Below are positions 1 to 12,189 of a stretch of 64,000 nt of DNA, piece after piece. The DNA comes from Ligula intestinalis (Eukaryota > Platyhelminthes > Cestoda > Diphyllobothriidea > Diphyllobothriidae): NCBI GenBank assembly GCA_036362985.1, contig JAYGXS010000001.1, forward strand, positions 73,379,953 to 73,443,952, read 5' to 3'. How positions within the stretch are numbered: the stretch's first letter is position 1; each line of letters opens with the position of its first letter. Position numbers and translations under genes: made by a program. The notes under the pieces are model-generated. The model saw only the letters and a program-made list of their open reading frames with translations. It searched no databases and was not told where the DNA came from.

Positions 1-484
1 GTCGAGTGCAATAAGGTGAGTCGATACATGGTGAAATGCAATCGCAATTAAATTAACAAGCATATTTACGCCTACTAAAACGCATGAAGTAGTTAGTTTT
101 GTATATCTAACGTACGTACACTACACAATCTACTCTTACCGCTTCCTTCTGAATCTGAAACAGAGTACAGTAATGACTGATGGCAGGCACATTTAATAAT
201 CAGTACACAGGAACTGCTGATGGGCGAAAACTCAGCCTCTCTGGTCTGTATGGCTAGAGACACAGTAGTCTAACGAAAATGTGCTACTTCGTGTGGTTAG
301 CATGACTTACCAGTAAGATCGTGCAAGCCCCGACGCGCATGACTAAGCCAGTCGGAGAGAACTTTCAACTACCTCATTCTAGACAGTGATTATCTGCTAA
401 AGGCCAATGCATTAAATGAGTATAAAATCGTAAAATTCACAAAATCCTTCGAGGTGTTCACTTCCATAGGTAACTCAGTCTCAC

Positions 485-3400
485 CGTTCTTTGCTGCCTC
501 TGCCTGTTCAAGTTTAAGTTGTGCAGCGCGTTCTCTCTCGAAGCCCTCGTTGACTGCAGCCTCGGAGATCTGCGTTAAAAGGGCGATCGCACCCTCTGCT
601 TCGAGATGGTTGCCATCGAGAAACAACTCCCTGTCATCAGAGGTAAAAGGAAGGAGGGTTAACGGCAGGATAATGGCCTAACGACTAACACGACCAAGAA
701 CAGGCGTAGCAGAGCAAACTCGTTCACTGGTGTGCAGAGAAGGTGGTTCAGTCTGCGGCCAGACTGACCACCGCAAACTGGCTGGAGAAAGGACTATGAA
801 GGTTTTGTGTGCAGCCCACCCACTTGGGAAACAAACTGTGGCTTTTTGGAATGAATGAATGTTATTGCAGTTTATTTGGTGAGGCAACTAGACGATGCCT
901 TTGAAAATCGTATTGATTGCACGCCGGTGCGTCATATTCATCTGTAGGTGCATGCATAAAATTGTCACTATTAAAATAGCATTGACAAACACGGAGTAGC
1001 ATTGTTTTAACAAATATTAATTGGGGGAAGCTTGAGGTTCATGCTTAACGTTACTGCTAAGAGTGAGTACAGTAGTCGCTGGCTATTAAGGCCACCTTGG
1101 GTCTAGGCCAAATTGGGCTTAATACGCGGCGGGCGCACTAACCGGAGAGTCTTAGTTCTTGATTAGCAAACGCAGTATAGGCATTATACATTCCATACGT
1201 ACTGTATTATCTGTAGAGCTTGGTTATGTACAAGAAAAGAATGCTGTTTGTCTGTATTTTACGCAATAACAAAAACCATGATTTGCGTAACGTTTAAAAA
1301 AAGCGATATAGTGTCAGTTGTTTTGGAGGAAACTTCACTCGCAAGTGCTCTCTGATGTCCTTCTCCAGGCACCAGAAATCGTCGAATTTGTGAAATCTGA
1401 TGCCTGTAGACCGCGTTACAAAGTATAGAGATGAGAATTTCACTCAATCCTGTTGGCAAACTGGGCTTTGTAGCCGGTGAATGGGCTTATTAGCCGGCGG
1501 ATTTCACTATGTAAGATTCCGTCTCAAGCTGATTTGGGCTTAATAAGTGGCTGGGCCTATTAACCGTGGGCTTAATAACCGGTAACCACTCTAATTAGCA
1601 TTGAAGCTAGGATTAGGCAATTAATGTTATTGGTTAAGGTTAGGGTTAGGTATATACTCGTCCTTTATCTGACCCCTTTAAAATTCGAATGTCTAATCTT
1701 AACCCTACCAAGCCAACCGGTATGTTCTTCCCCACAGGACGTTATAAATCGCACCGAGTAAAAAAGGAACTGTTGTAAAACTTCCTTAGGGTTAGAGTCT
1801 TTCCATCGGTGACACGAACCCACCGCCTCAGGCCGGCATCTAAGTCTAATCGATCGTCAGGTCTTGGGTCACTCTTCATAGGGAGAATAAATGGGAAATT
1901 CGCAGCTTAGACAGTACAATTGGGGCCTCACAGCCGGCGCTTTGTGTGTTTCTGTAAGGTGGCTGACTAGTACGCTGAGAGACAGGCTCAATGGCTCCTT
2001 CTTACTGCGGCCTCTATGGTACTCTCATGCATATCAGCTCTGAGCTAGTCCGCTAGTCCGCACTCGCTGCGACAATATCGCAAGGATATTCCAGGCAAGC
2101 CCAGGAAGGTGACTGAGGTGGTTTTGACACGCTCGTCGCCGTCAACCTCACGAGCTCAGTGTTACTACCCTCAACCCAAGACCGTTACCTAATCGGAAAG
2201 GTCGAAGTGGAGGTCAACTCAAAACCTGGCTCGACTCAGTCCATCAGGACATGGAAGTGGTTCTTGAACCTTCGGTATTCAGTCTCCGGCGCTGGCAAAG
2301 ACAATGGCTCGAACTGTCCAGGTCTGTGGCCACGGATCGTCGCGCGTGGAGGAGCATAATATGGGACATCATTGAGGTTGGCTAGATCAGTCATGATCGC
2401 AGCCGCAACAAGTAAGTAAGTAAGAAAATGTTGTTTAGCTTTCTCGGCCACTGCACCTCCGATCATACTGACTCTGCCCTGTCATCGAAACAAGTCAGTA
2501 GTGGAGGGGGAAATGAGGTTAATGTGGCGCAAGTCCACCACAACTATAAACTAGATAATATGCAAGTCATCGTCCATACGTCCATCTTGCTCTGGGGCAC
2601 ACGGTGAGCGTCGTCGGTATCGACGGTAGAGCCGTCGTATTTGAATGGTGTAAGAAGTGTATATGAAACGATGAGTAGACTGATTAGCATAAACAGATAT
2701 GATGAAGTCGGGCAAAATGCATGCACGGTCTGTAAGTCTATCGTCCTTGCCATTTTGGGAAATCTGGGATTGCATGTATGAACATCATTGTAAGCATAGC
2801 GCATTGAGGACAAGTGATGCATTTTCGTGCGTAGGTGTGCTTAGGTGTGTGTACTCATCATGAGGGGTTTCCAACAGACGGGATAACTCGGACCGCACAG
2901 TCAGTCCAGTGCGTGTCTTGTTGTGTAGAGTTACTGACTGGCGGACTGAGAGTCAGACTGCGATTGCTCCTCCTTGATGTGGCCTTTATGGCATTCCCAT
3001 GTAAGCGAGAGCCTATCAAGGTAGTGTTGTGGCGTGCAATAGAGGGCGGCCGTGTCAGCTACCTACGCCCTCTCCCATCTCCGGTCATCTTCACTTTTGA
3101 TTTGACACTGGGTACAGGTTTTGGAGTGGATAAAGAGTGAGGTAGATTCTGCGCGAGTCTTCTTTCACTTTAATACAGCACGAGTCATTACATCTGCCTT
3201 CAGGTTGCTGAAGCTTGCTGTGGACATCGTCGAAATCGACGATCGAACTGTCGTGTGTACTCATAAAGAGAAGAAGCGCTGTCGTGGTTAGTCAATCTGA
3301 TCCAAATTCTGAAGGGAGTATGAGCATTCCATATTATACAGGCAGGGTAGAGTACTGGGTGATCGACTAGCCCTAACTGAACAGCAGTGGCTAGAACGAG

Positions 3401-4862
3401 CTGGTTATAGTGAAGAGAGCCCTTCCAGTTGAGCAGCAGTCTGAAGTTAATTGTGTATGTTTCCAGATAGCGTACAGCTGGCTGACGAGAACTATCAGAA
3501 CTTCTCTTATACTTGCCTGCAAAATTTGCGATTACTGAAAACTCAAAAATAAGAACGATTTTAACTTCTAATAAGTTAAGATAGCCGTTTAAGTTTCCAT
3601 TTCACGTAAATAGATCCAATTGACCCAAAAGTGGCCACTGAACTAAAAGAAAACTGAAATGAATGAAGAGGGAATAGAGCTACCGCCGCGACTTTGAGAA
3701 ATTAAGATGAAGTGAACCTGTATGTAATGCGTGCTTTTAGCTAGTCATGAATTGCAAAATAAGTTACTTTCAATACAAAGCTGTCCTGTGACTCCTCACA
3801 CTCACCACTTGGGTTATGGTTGGAGGTGATTTAGAAGTAAAGACTAGAAATGGGCGTCTTTTCAGTTCATTAATTAATTTCTGTTAGATGAGTGCTCGCC
3901 TGTGATACTGCGCAAAGTTTTAATAATCTTCAACAAGGAGCAGCATTGACTCGCCTGATTGATGTTTCCGCAATCAAATTTCCCAGCCATATTCCGCTTT
4001 GCTTGTGTAAGTCACAGAAACAAAGACTAAGGCGAATAAGCCAGTGACAGTTGGCTAGACCTTCACATAGAACCTGACAGCCACTGTCGCCGAACCTGAA
4101 AAGGTGTGAAATCGCTTTTTTTATAAATTGTCTACTCATTGAAGTCCAGAATCAAGTCGGAAAGCGTCCGAGTATGGTTGACACTTGGGGCAAATACATC
4201 CAGTGCCTTTTGATTAATGAAGCAGTCTACCAGTTCAATCATCTCCATGTCATAGCAACCCTTGGTAAGCATGCTTGCCTACAAATGTGTCTCATTAAAA
4301 TGCGTAATTACCAGACACATCATGTCACTATGATCTACATAAACATCCCAAACAAGCAGTTCTTTGATCTGACAATAACGATGATTGCGAAGGGTGTCAA
4401 TGAAGGGGAGGAGTCTGACCAGCGGCTTTTCGGGTTTTGAAACTTTCTTCTTCTTTTTTTTCTTCCGTGAGGCCAAACCCTCTTCTCCACCCTCCTCAAA
4501 GTACTTTGTAAATTTTTTGTCATTCCAGTACTCCACTTTTCGGCGGTCCTTGGGATCCATCACAAACTGTAAAGAAGATTTCAGGTTATTGGCTTAAGAA
4601 GCCTGAATCTGTAAACATACGCTGTATATTGGCTTCTCTTCGTCAATTCCTAACCGAAGTGCATCACGTATGGTTGCGCATGGAGAACACTCAAATTGAA
4701 TGCACTTGGCGTCATATTCCTTTAGGCAGGCCTTCAGTAGCTTAACTAGAGGTGAATCTTGCTGGAATAAAATGAGTAATGTGAAATAATTATTTGCTCT
4801 ACCTTGGCTCCAGGTTTCGGGGCTTTGCCCTTTGCCTTTGCCTTTTTCCCGCCTTCGGCCAT
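485..4862 (-). CDS. Leucine-rich-repeat (ribonuclease-inhibitor-like) protein, multi-exon, 3' end uncertain
   Basis: Six exons join in phase: 4862-4803 (ATG, Lys/Ala/Gly-rich start MAEGGKKAKAKGKAPKPGAK), 4761-4621, 4566-4312, 4278-4136, 4095-3955 and 630-485. They give about 295 residues: a basic N-terminus, a conserved-looking Cys-containing segment (around IQFECSPCATIRDALRLG), a seven-lysine run, then five leucine-rich repeats of 27-29 residues. Examples are LSDLILDFNEFGDSG and IRELFLDGNHLEAEGAIALL, after which a Glu/Ala-rich helix starts. The unbroken 28-residue period across the last four junctions supports the splice sites. Introns are 41, 54, 33, 40 and 3,324 nt; the last uses a GC donor. 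Exon 6 either ends at a GTGAGA donor (position 484) or reads on to a stop at 390; a GTAAGT site at 310-305 hints at more exons leftward. LRR proteins of this type usually bind other proteins. I cannot name an orthologue. Confidence 0.72.
850..1015 (-). mobile_element. CR1 3'-terminal fragment (severely 5'-truncated)
   Basis: Read on the minus strand, this stretch matches the 3' ends of the two larger CR1 copies: an AACAATGCTACT-type block, a TTGTCAATGC-like block, then CTCACCAAATAAACTG at the very end. After AAACTG the tail runs into ATTC repeats (GAATGAATGAATG on the plus strand). Only the last 150-170 bases of the element are present. It is more diverged than the copies at 17 and 50 kb, so it is older. 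Confidence 0.7.
1100..1600. repeat. Degenerate GGGCTTAATAACCGG repeat cluster
   Basis: Related units recur near 1113, 1483, 1543 and 1570 (GGGCTTAATACGCGG, GGGCTTATTAGCCGG, GGGCTTAATAAGTGG, GGGCTTAATAACCGG). The spacing is irregular and the units have drifted. A short run of GGTTAGGGTTAGG-like sequence follows near 1640. No coding potential is visible. Confidence 0.45.
2409..2426. repeat. (AAGT)n microsatellite
   Basis: Four consecutive AAGT units follow GATCGCAGCCGCAAC. The same GATCGCAG lead-in occurs next to TTAAC/CTTA-type simple sequence at 16,961, 18,580 and 53,798, so the microsatellite may be the tail of a dispersed repeat. Confidence 0.6.
2930..3140 (+). repeat. Dispersed repeat, copy 1 (partner at 53.24-53.46 kb)
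   Basis: The stretch beginning TGGCGGACTGAGAGTCAGAC and running to about 3130 matches the reverse complement of 53,236-53,460. In one frame both read GGLRVRLxLLLLxxAFMA followed by a Pro/Thr-rich segment. Shorter pieces recur near 23,820, 35,135, 54,170 and 63,345. The frame is broken between copies, so I treat this as a non-coding repeat family. Confidence 0.55.
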
Positions 4863-4869
4863 TAGCGAA

Positions 4870-6767
4870 TCTAAACGGTTAGATGTGGAAAAGGCATATT
4901 ACTCTTAAATCATGACCTACTAGTCTTATTTTTAATACAGAATGAGATAGCAGAGTTCTTGTTTAATATTTTCAAGCGAAAAATCACCGATCTAGACGCA
5001 TATCCTGTCTACTCAGTACATATATGGCAAGTAATATGCAATTCAATTTATCTGCCTATCTAACCACGATCGCTGATATGCAAATGGTTGGTTCTATAGC
5101 CATCGAACTTCAATTGTAATTATTTTTTGTATTTGTGGAATTGATTGAGGAGGAGGAGAAACGACAGAAAAAATTGATATAAGGTAGATCTTTATGTAAA
5201 TAGTACATTATACCGCGTTTATTAGACTGCAACGTACGTCTTAAATGATTTTTAGATGTCAGCCACTTCGAATGTCGATCACATGGATGAGTACTATGAT
5301 AGTATCATTAAGTAGATTTGATTGAATGTAGAAGTTTTCCAAGTTACGCTGTTTTATAAAAAGTTAATAGATGAACGCTGTTCACAAAAGCAAATTGCTT
5401 TAGAACATGTTAGAAACCCAAGCCGATTGTATCTCGGCCTCTTGCATCTTCGAAAGCCGTGCAAATGGCAGGCTACTTATAAAATGCACTTTAGGCATAA
5501 GAATAATTCAGTCTGAGCAGATCCGACTTAGAAGCGGCGTGTACATAACATGCATACGCAAATGTTTAGATTGCAAATAAAAATGAATAGCAATTTCTAC
5601 TATCCTCAGGAATATGAATAAACCTGAGTGGAAGAACCTCAACTGTGCCCTAAAGTAGACACGTAAGTTGAAAATCATTTATGAAAGATAAATTACTTTA
5701 GTATGTTAGATTTAAGGATATTTGAAAGTGGACTTTGGGATGGTTTTTGCTAAGTGCCCTTCTCAAAAATAAAGAATTGTGAAGATAGTTGTCTATTTGT
5801 TTGCTGTTTTCAGAAAAAAATTATTTCCTAAAGGACCGAAACTTTCGTGTTTCTGTCGAGTTGAGACTTGATTTTTATGTCATTTTAAGATGAAAATATT
5901 TTCTTAGTCGCAACTGAGTACTATTATTCATCACTGTTTAAGGCACGTTCAAAAGCAACTCAACTACATGGAACATCGATTCCACTTTTATTAGAAGCTA
6001 AGGCACATTTTCCATTGACAACTTTACTTCAAATAAAACGGAGTAAGACCTGTGTTAATTTTTAAGGGTCAGGTCTAGGCCATTTGGGGAGTTGAAAGAC
6101 TTAACAGTTACTGTTTAGCCCATTTTGATGCGGATAGCATGCATGAATATTTTAATTAATCTTTGCGCGTACAATACTTCGCCTCAACAAACAATTTATG
6201 CTCGTGTATGCGAAGTGGTTTAATTTCTATAAATTACCTTCTCCACTCAAGAAATATAATTTTTTCCAACTTCGAGTACGTTAAAATGTTTCGTTTACCT
6301 TTTTTTAACTTAGTTAATCAATTAGTCTTGAGACATCTAAAAATACCAACAACAACAATTTTTTCTCGCACTGATTTTACATAAAAATCATGAAATTTGT
6401 CAAAAAATATATGACATGGGCAAGGGAACTAAGGACACCATTCATCTTTCGATTAAGATTCATTGAAGTTAACATTCCGCTTTCGAGCTAAAAAATTGTG
6501 GATGTATTTTTATAACATACTTTTCTGCAGAATAAAGACTATCTAGTGGATGAGGAAACAACGTAGAAATAAACTAGGTGGAAACTGTTCGTCAGTTGTT
6601 TCAGGATCTACCGCTGATGGAACCCACATTTTACATTGCTTGTCGTTTACCACCGTAAATCACGCTAAAATACAGTATGCGCGTTAAGTTACACTTTAAC
6701 AAAGCTAGTTTAGCAACAAAACAGGCAACATTATCCTTTCATGTTCGTGCAAGGTCAACTGAGTCAG
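4870..6767. other. AT-rich intergenic stretch, nothing recognised
   Basis: This lies upstream of the LRR gene start and before the next gene. It is AT-rich, with short ORFs that show no domain and no consistent splice pattern. Promoter elements for either neighbour probably lie here, but I see no diagnostic motif. Confidence 0.5.
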
Positions 6768-8031
6768 AATAATCTCGTATGAAGACGCGGAGGAGACCTC
6801 CGATTTATACAGTTCCGAACCAACGCTGAAAGGCAGAGGTTGTCGAAGGAAGTAAGCGTTTAGTACAAATAATAATTCCTTTTCTAGGATTCGTTGTTAG
6901 CTGTCCTCGGAATCTGAGGACGAAGTAAGTCATAAAGAAAATGAGCCACCACGGGCTGAACGCGCTCTCGGTTTGCCAACCACGTCTCAGTAAGGACTAT
7001 TACTTTAACATACTTCAGGGTGCACTCCCTTATTACTTCTCTACCAACTGCCGCGGTCTCAACTTTACCGTCACCTAAAATGAGTCCAGCAGCGTTGAAG
7101 GTTGCTCTGAAAGCAATGGAGACGCGCCTTTTAGCACACATTGATGCCCATTTTGAAGCCCTAGAGGCTACTGTTCGACAAAGCAACGAATTGATTGTTA
7201 AACGCGTCGACCATATTGCTGCGGAGCACAGTGTGCTGCTCACCAAAGTTGAGAAACTTGGGGCTGCTGTCCTTGACAGCCACCGTTCAATCCCCGCATG
7301 CCCGGTAGCCGCTGAGGGGAGTTTGCCACTGTGCTCAGAAGACAGCCTGGCTCATTTTCTGCAACGCTTCAAGTCAGAAAAAGATTTTCTGCAAGAAACG
7401 GTACGCTTGTGTTCAAATTCATTTCTTACTGCTTACTAACAGGTCGATGGCTTGATTAAGATTTGCAGACGAAATTGAGAAGGACATTATCAGAAGCATT
7501 ATATTGCGGATTTTAGGGCCACCCCTTATCTTGCAGTTTACTTATTCAAGGGCTGCTAAAAACAAAATGTCTTTCATTGGGAGTCCCTTATACGCTGTAT
7601 TTTGTGGTAGGTTTACATTTATGTCACGATGTTCAGAGGCCGTCCGACAACATCCGGACTTGCGCACAGTTGATGAAAAAAGTTATCCGCAACACCATCA
7701 TAGAATGGTTCCACGGGTCTCGTGACCGCTATGGTGGGGTGCGAGGGAAGCGGAGCGGTGTTGTCCACGGAGGGTTCCTGGAATTACTAAACTCCGAGGA
7801 CACGGAAAGTAGCATCTTTCTTGCATACCTCCTTTGTTCAGTTGATTTGATTTTGAATTAATTGTTATCAATTATGACTGTTAGCATCTAAAATTGGGTT
7901 TTCTGTTATGGTAGGAACCGGCAAGTTTTGATGACTTCGGAGCAAGTACTTCAGGATATCAACAGCCCTCCATACTTGAAGAAAGTTATCCAAAGAATGA
8001 CGATCATTCTATCAATGAACAATGAAGCTTG
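6768..8031 (+). CDS. Multi-exon gene for an acidic / coiled-coil / basic protein, with an in-frame TAG
   Basis: Exons proposed: about 6768-6851 (acidic, SYEDAEETSDLYSS), 6888-6989 (SSESEDEVSHKENEPPRAE), 7019-7400, 7637 to about 7808, and 7915-8031. Introns are 36 nt (6852-6887), 29 nt (6990-7018), 236 nt and about 106 nt. Exon 3 carries a heptad-like helix (METRLLAHIDAHFEALEATV onward), then PLCSEDSLAHFLQRFKSEKD. Exon 4 is basic (MKKVIRNTIIEWFHG, then RDRYGGVRGKR). The last exon reads as a polar tail ending SINEQ and stop. The arrangement (coiled coil, then an LxxFL segment and a basic IxxxII..W..G block) recalls DUF4806 proteins, but only weakly. Frame 6888-6989 contains TAG at 6898-6900. 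The exon 4 donor (7809) leaves a phase mismatch with exon 5, so the 3' end is uncertain. An internal ATG at 7080 could be the real start. Confidence 0.5.
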
Positions 8032-8216
8032 TTTGAACGTTGAGAAACATTCATGTACATATCATTTTGTACGAATTCATTTTTCCTTTCAATACATTTT
8101 CCATATCATAAACTGCGTGTCTTTTGCTTTCACGATTTGGGATTTGGGGGGTTGAGGGAAATGGGGCTAAAAAGGATAAGGATAAGGCGTCATGCTGCCG
8201 GACGTTTTTTCTAGAC

Positions 8217-8320
8217 GGGGATAAACGGGTTGAAATCCCCGTCTGCAGCCCCATCCTAGGTGGGGGTATATTCCCGTTTACGCCCGTTTAATCCCCGCCC
8301 TAGGCGGGGCTAAACGGGGA
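8217..8320. repeat. Nested palindromes / hairpin cluster
   Basis: CCCGTTTA (8283-8290) pairs with TAAACGGG (8311-8318) around CCCCGCC/GGCGGGG arms, giving a nearly continuous stem of about 16 bp. Just before it, GCCCCATCCTAGGTGGGG forms another CCTAGG-centred palindrome, and CGGG/CCCG blocks recur from 8217. No coding frame runs through it. Confidence 0.65.
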
Positions 8321-8329
8321 TTGTGATGG

Positions 8330-9845
8330 CAGGGCGCCTTTCGAGAAGCATTTTCATATGAGATACCGATATAATGAATATTCCGAAGAAATTTCTCGCA
8401 TGCGCACGATTTCGGTGCGCAAGGTTTTGTGCACGCATTGCGGGACAGAGTAGCAAAGTGGATCTAATTAGATCGTAGCTATAGCTACGGTATACCGTTT
8501 AAAAACGATCATTCAGGTTCCTCCTACATTTTCCGAAAGTTTGCTACTAAAAGGTGTTTTAAATAAACATATCACTATTAAACCTTCAATTTGGGCGCAC
8601 TATCAACAGATGTTTACATTTGCTGAATTTGTTGAGATCAAAACTGTTCTTCGAAATATTTATCAATCATAATTTTCGACTGGCCACCGTAAAAATAAAA
8701 AAGGATCGAGAATTAAATTAACTTTTAAGGCGTTTCAAGTTTTATGACCTTTTAATTATGGTAAGCTTCAAACTTCGCCTTGGCTCTTAAATAAATGGTG
8801 TACGTTCGCCCGCTCGTCGCTTGTCCTTCGAAAATGCGGCAACCACGTGATTTATGTAGTCATGCCGACGGGTGTGCAATGACCTCAAAATCAGTATAAA
8901 TAACCTTCCAATATCCGGCTTCTCAATAGGTGCAGATGTGATTATTCATCGTTTAAAAAGGATAAAGGAAAACAAATAAATTCCGATGTTTTAATTTGGC
9001 CGGCATTATGAAATTTGGGTGAGTATTCTGGCCACTTAGGATGAGTATTTTCTATAATTAGCTTTGTGGAGTTAACTGGCGTGTTTGTCATCTTTACACC
9101 TTGCAATTTTTCTTAGATGAGAACCACAGCTAAAAAGACTAAATTGGTTCCATATTTCAAAGAAGTTATAAGAAAAAGGAATAAAGACCACGCGTGGTCA
9201 GCTGGCAGGTCGATAAGCAAGCGAGTCCCAATTTGCTATGAAACAAGTCAGAAAAGGTCAATAGTAGACTAACATTCACAAACAAATACCTCAAAGAATC
9301 TCACATGTCTTCAATCCTGTGTAGGTGCAACCAAAACAAAATCAAAGTCGAAGTTTTAGTTCATATTCTGTGCAGACAATTTCATAACAGTTATTGTAAA
9401 TAAGTAGTATATATATACCGTGTGATAACGTCATCGAACATACTTAAGCTGTGAATTATTTGGATGGGTACGCGAGAATTCAAAGTGGACATGTTCTTCG
9501 TAAGGCCCAATCTATTCTGGTAAAAATTGGATACTTCCTAAACGGTCGGTAGGTGGAGCCAGCACGATTTCTGCAGATGACATTTCAGCGATGGGGTACT
9601 CGCGGCTAAAGTCTCGTATCCTAAACACATGTGCCTGCTCGTAGACTGGCAATTTTCTGGATATGTTCTCAAAAATGCTTAAATGACTAAGATGGAACTC
9701 AACGCGTGCTTTGTTCCACTGTCTACTTTTGATCTCAAATGCCTGTCTGCCATGTGCACGTTGATGCCTTAGAATGAGGAGTAGGGAGTGAACTCGAAGT
9801 ACTAATGTACACAGTTTGCGACAACACTGTTAGAAAATCTGTGAG
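8330..9845. other. Intergenic, nothing recognised
   Basis: The sequence is AT-rich with no ORF showing a domain, no tRNA-like boxes and no obvious match to the repeat families elsewhere in the window. Confidence 0.45.
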
Positions 9846-9849
9846 CATT

Positions 9850-10690
9850 CGTTGTTCGAATTTACTCCCTTCTTCTATTTAAAATGGTGTTCCGCACGGC
9901 TCAGTCCTAGGACATCTATCAGCAACTGGGTCCGCAACATTGACTGCGGTTACGTCATGTTTGCTGATATTATCAAAGTGTGGAGATCCATCCGGTCCGA
10001 CCTAGATAGACACAACCTTCAAGAACTTCTTAATAAAATGAGTAGCTGGTACGTTTGCTGGCTTTGACATTTAAATGTAGTAAGTTCGTGATCAAAAGTC
10101 ACCGTAATGAAAGAACTAGTGAGGGTGATTATTCTTTCCGAAATCTTCTTTTTGGATAAACTCTTCTAGCTGTTGAGTAGCATAAGGGCTTCGGAGTTAT
10201 ACTAAAGTCCATTCTTAAGCTATTACCTCGGAGTTTAAAGGCATCTAGATGCGCAAACCATATGCTATTCCAGCTGAAGCGGCATTTGTGCAAATTTATA
10301 AGGAGCTGTTCACATAAGCAGTGAGGCATTCGTTTCTGTCCACAGATCGAGGAGAATTAGCAACCTCTGGATGGATTGCGTCGAGAGTTTTGATGATAGT
10401 AAAGAATCTTGGTCATCTATCTTAAAAAGTCGGTTTAGCTGTTTGTTGCCTTTAAATTGTAGGCAACTGCGCGGTGACCTTATTCAGAGCCGCCGGATTA
10501 TTGGAGACTGATAGTAGGCCCTAGAGTTCGGCTTTATCTTCAAAAGAGCTGGAACGGACTTCCAGTATATTCATCTCATTAGAGGACATTAGCCTATATG
10601 GACGTCTAAGAGAACACTTTTTTCCCAGGGGCCTAGAATGGACTTCTGCTGAGACGGTGTTTTTGGGCGTTTCAAACATTTAAGCATCGA
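9850..10690 (+). pseudogene. Ancient CR1-type reverse transcriptase relic
   Basis: Three frames must be stitched, but the order of motifs is that of a CR1/Jockey-type RT. GVPHGSVLGHL (the GVPQGSVLGP motif) comes first. It is followed after a frameshift by DCGYVMFADIIKVWRSIRSD, where FADD has become FADI, then an LQELLNKMSSW thumb-like segment. Near 10,455 comes LPLNCRQLRGDLI, equivalent to the LFPLHYRQQRGDLI block of the young copies. A degraded REHFF...EW segment around 10,610-10,690 matches the C-terminus. Stops and indels throughout make it non-functional. The family differs from the copies at 17 and 50 kb. Confidence 0.65.
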
Positions 10691-10699
10691 AAAATGTTA

Positions 10700-12120
10700 T
10701 GTTACTAAGAAACGATTGTACATATTGTCCAGATTATGTCGGTGGCCGGTGTTTGCGCCAGACTCACGCATACAGATTACCGCAAGTTCAAGAATTAATG
10801 CTTTAAATATGGATTTTTCTGCTGTATTTAATCATGGTTGCTGAACTAACTAATTAACTAAAGGGACTTAGAATCCACTGCACACGTCAGCCGGGGATGA
10901 GTTTGACCCAGTAGGATTTGAGAGCAACAGATAGGGGCCCAAAATCGGTGAATATGTGGAAGCATTTTTCCCAAGGACGTATCGAAAGTCTTGCAAGGTT
11001 AGGTAGACAGCCATAATCTCCTGTCAAATGTGCTCTAGCGGCAATTAACAGGTGAAGACTTTCTCGAGGAAAGAGCTGGGAGTTCGGTCGGATCTACAAG
11101 ATGCTGTCAAAGAACCTCGCTGACTGCAAATTGCTTAGAACTGTGTTCAAAATTTACAGATTCACAACCGTTTACCATACCTCAGCGAACAACGATTTAT
11201 TAGGCTACCTGCGAACTTAATCCAAAAAATAAAATGCTCTCCGCTGACCTGGTCCTCAGATCCTTGAGATAGATAACAGTTCTGGGAAAGTTCGGAACAT
11301 TGCTGAGCTGGTGACCTTTTCCAAGCTTAATGCAGATCCGGAGGAAAGGTCGGGTAGACAGACTTATTATTTTAAGGCACCAACGTGCAGATGACAGGGA
11401 GGCTTGTGAAACCGAAGGTATGTAGTGGTCAAATGCGCTTCAACGGGAATCGGCCAGTGAGGACTCTCTGAAGAAAAATACCTGGTGGGTCAGATCTTAA
11501 AAGTGCTGATATAATGAAATAAGATAATTGATCTCCCTTCTGCCTACTAAATGATTCTGATTCACAGGCATCTGTGTTTGGACACAATATCGTTGACGAA
11601 AAAAATTCCATCAGGTATTATTATGAATCAGGTTCATGAGTTACCCCAATTTCTTTTTGTCTTAACTCACTGTGATTTTTTTAACTCGGCAGGACTTTTA
11701 GTAGTCTTTTAACATTTGATGATCAATAGCGCTGAAGCATATCTAGTGGAATCCTTTTAAATTATCTTCAGAGCTCCTCTTGATCCATCGTCAGCAAAAA
11801 TCTTATTCATGGACATCGATACATTCGCAGATAAAGGGTCATGTGTCAATCTAGTTTTTATATATTTCGCTGGTATTCTGTCCCCTGATGGTCCTGAGAA
11901 TAGAGCAATTAATCCCGCACATGGTAACTCTTCTCGAGGAGTTACTGGACTACAATATGTAAATGCTACAAAAATCCTTATTGAGCGTCCAAGTAATTGC
12001 TTCTCTGGTCTTTGTAAATTACGTTTCTGGGGGAAAAAGTTTAAGGTCCATTAGCTTAAGTCACTTTAAGTCCCTTTATTAAGGGATGAAGGCTTTCGCC
12101 TTTGAGCTTCCTATTCATGA
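10700..12120. other. Intergenic, nothing recognised
   Basis: Short ORFs only. The reading frame at 11,809-12,054 (plus) is open but matches no family I know and has no clear splice sites. Confidence 0.4.
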
Positions 12121-12189
12121 CCAAAAATCGCAAAATAGGTCCACCGTAACAATAGTACATAATACAAATATACAAATGTAGGCTTAACA

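Larger units (their letters stand above)
631..3954 (-). other. 3.3-kb intron of the LRR gene with GC-AG ends
   Basis: The donor reads ATCAG|GCGAGT (GC at 3954-3953). The acceptor is CAG at 633-631 after a pyrimidine-rich run. Splicing here restores the codon AGG and the repeat reads straight through as ETSIRELFLDGN. A GT donor three bases later would give the wrong phase. The intron contains a CR1 3' tail (about 850-1015), degenerate GGGCTTAATAACCGG units and a dispersed repeat at 2930-3140. Confidence 0.6.
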
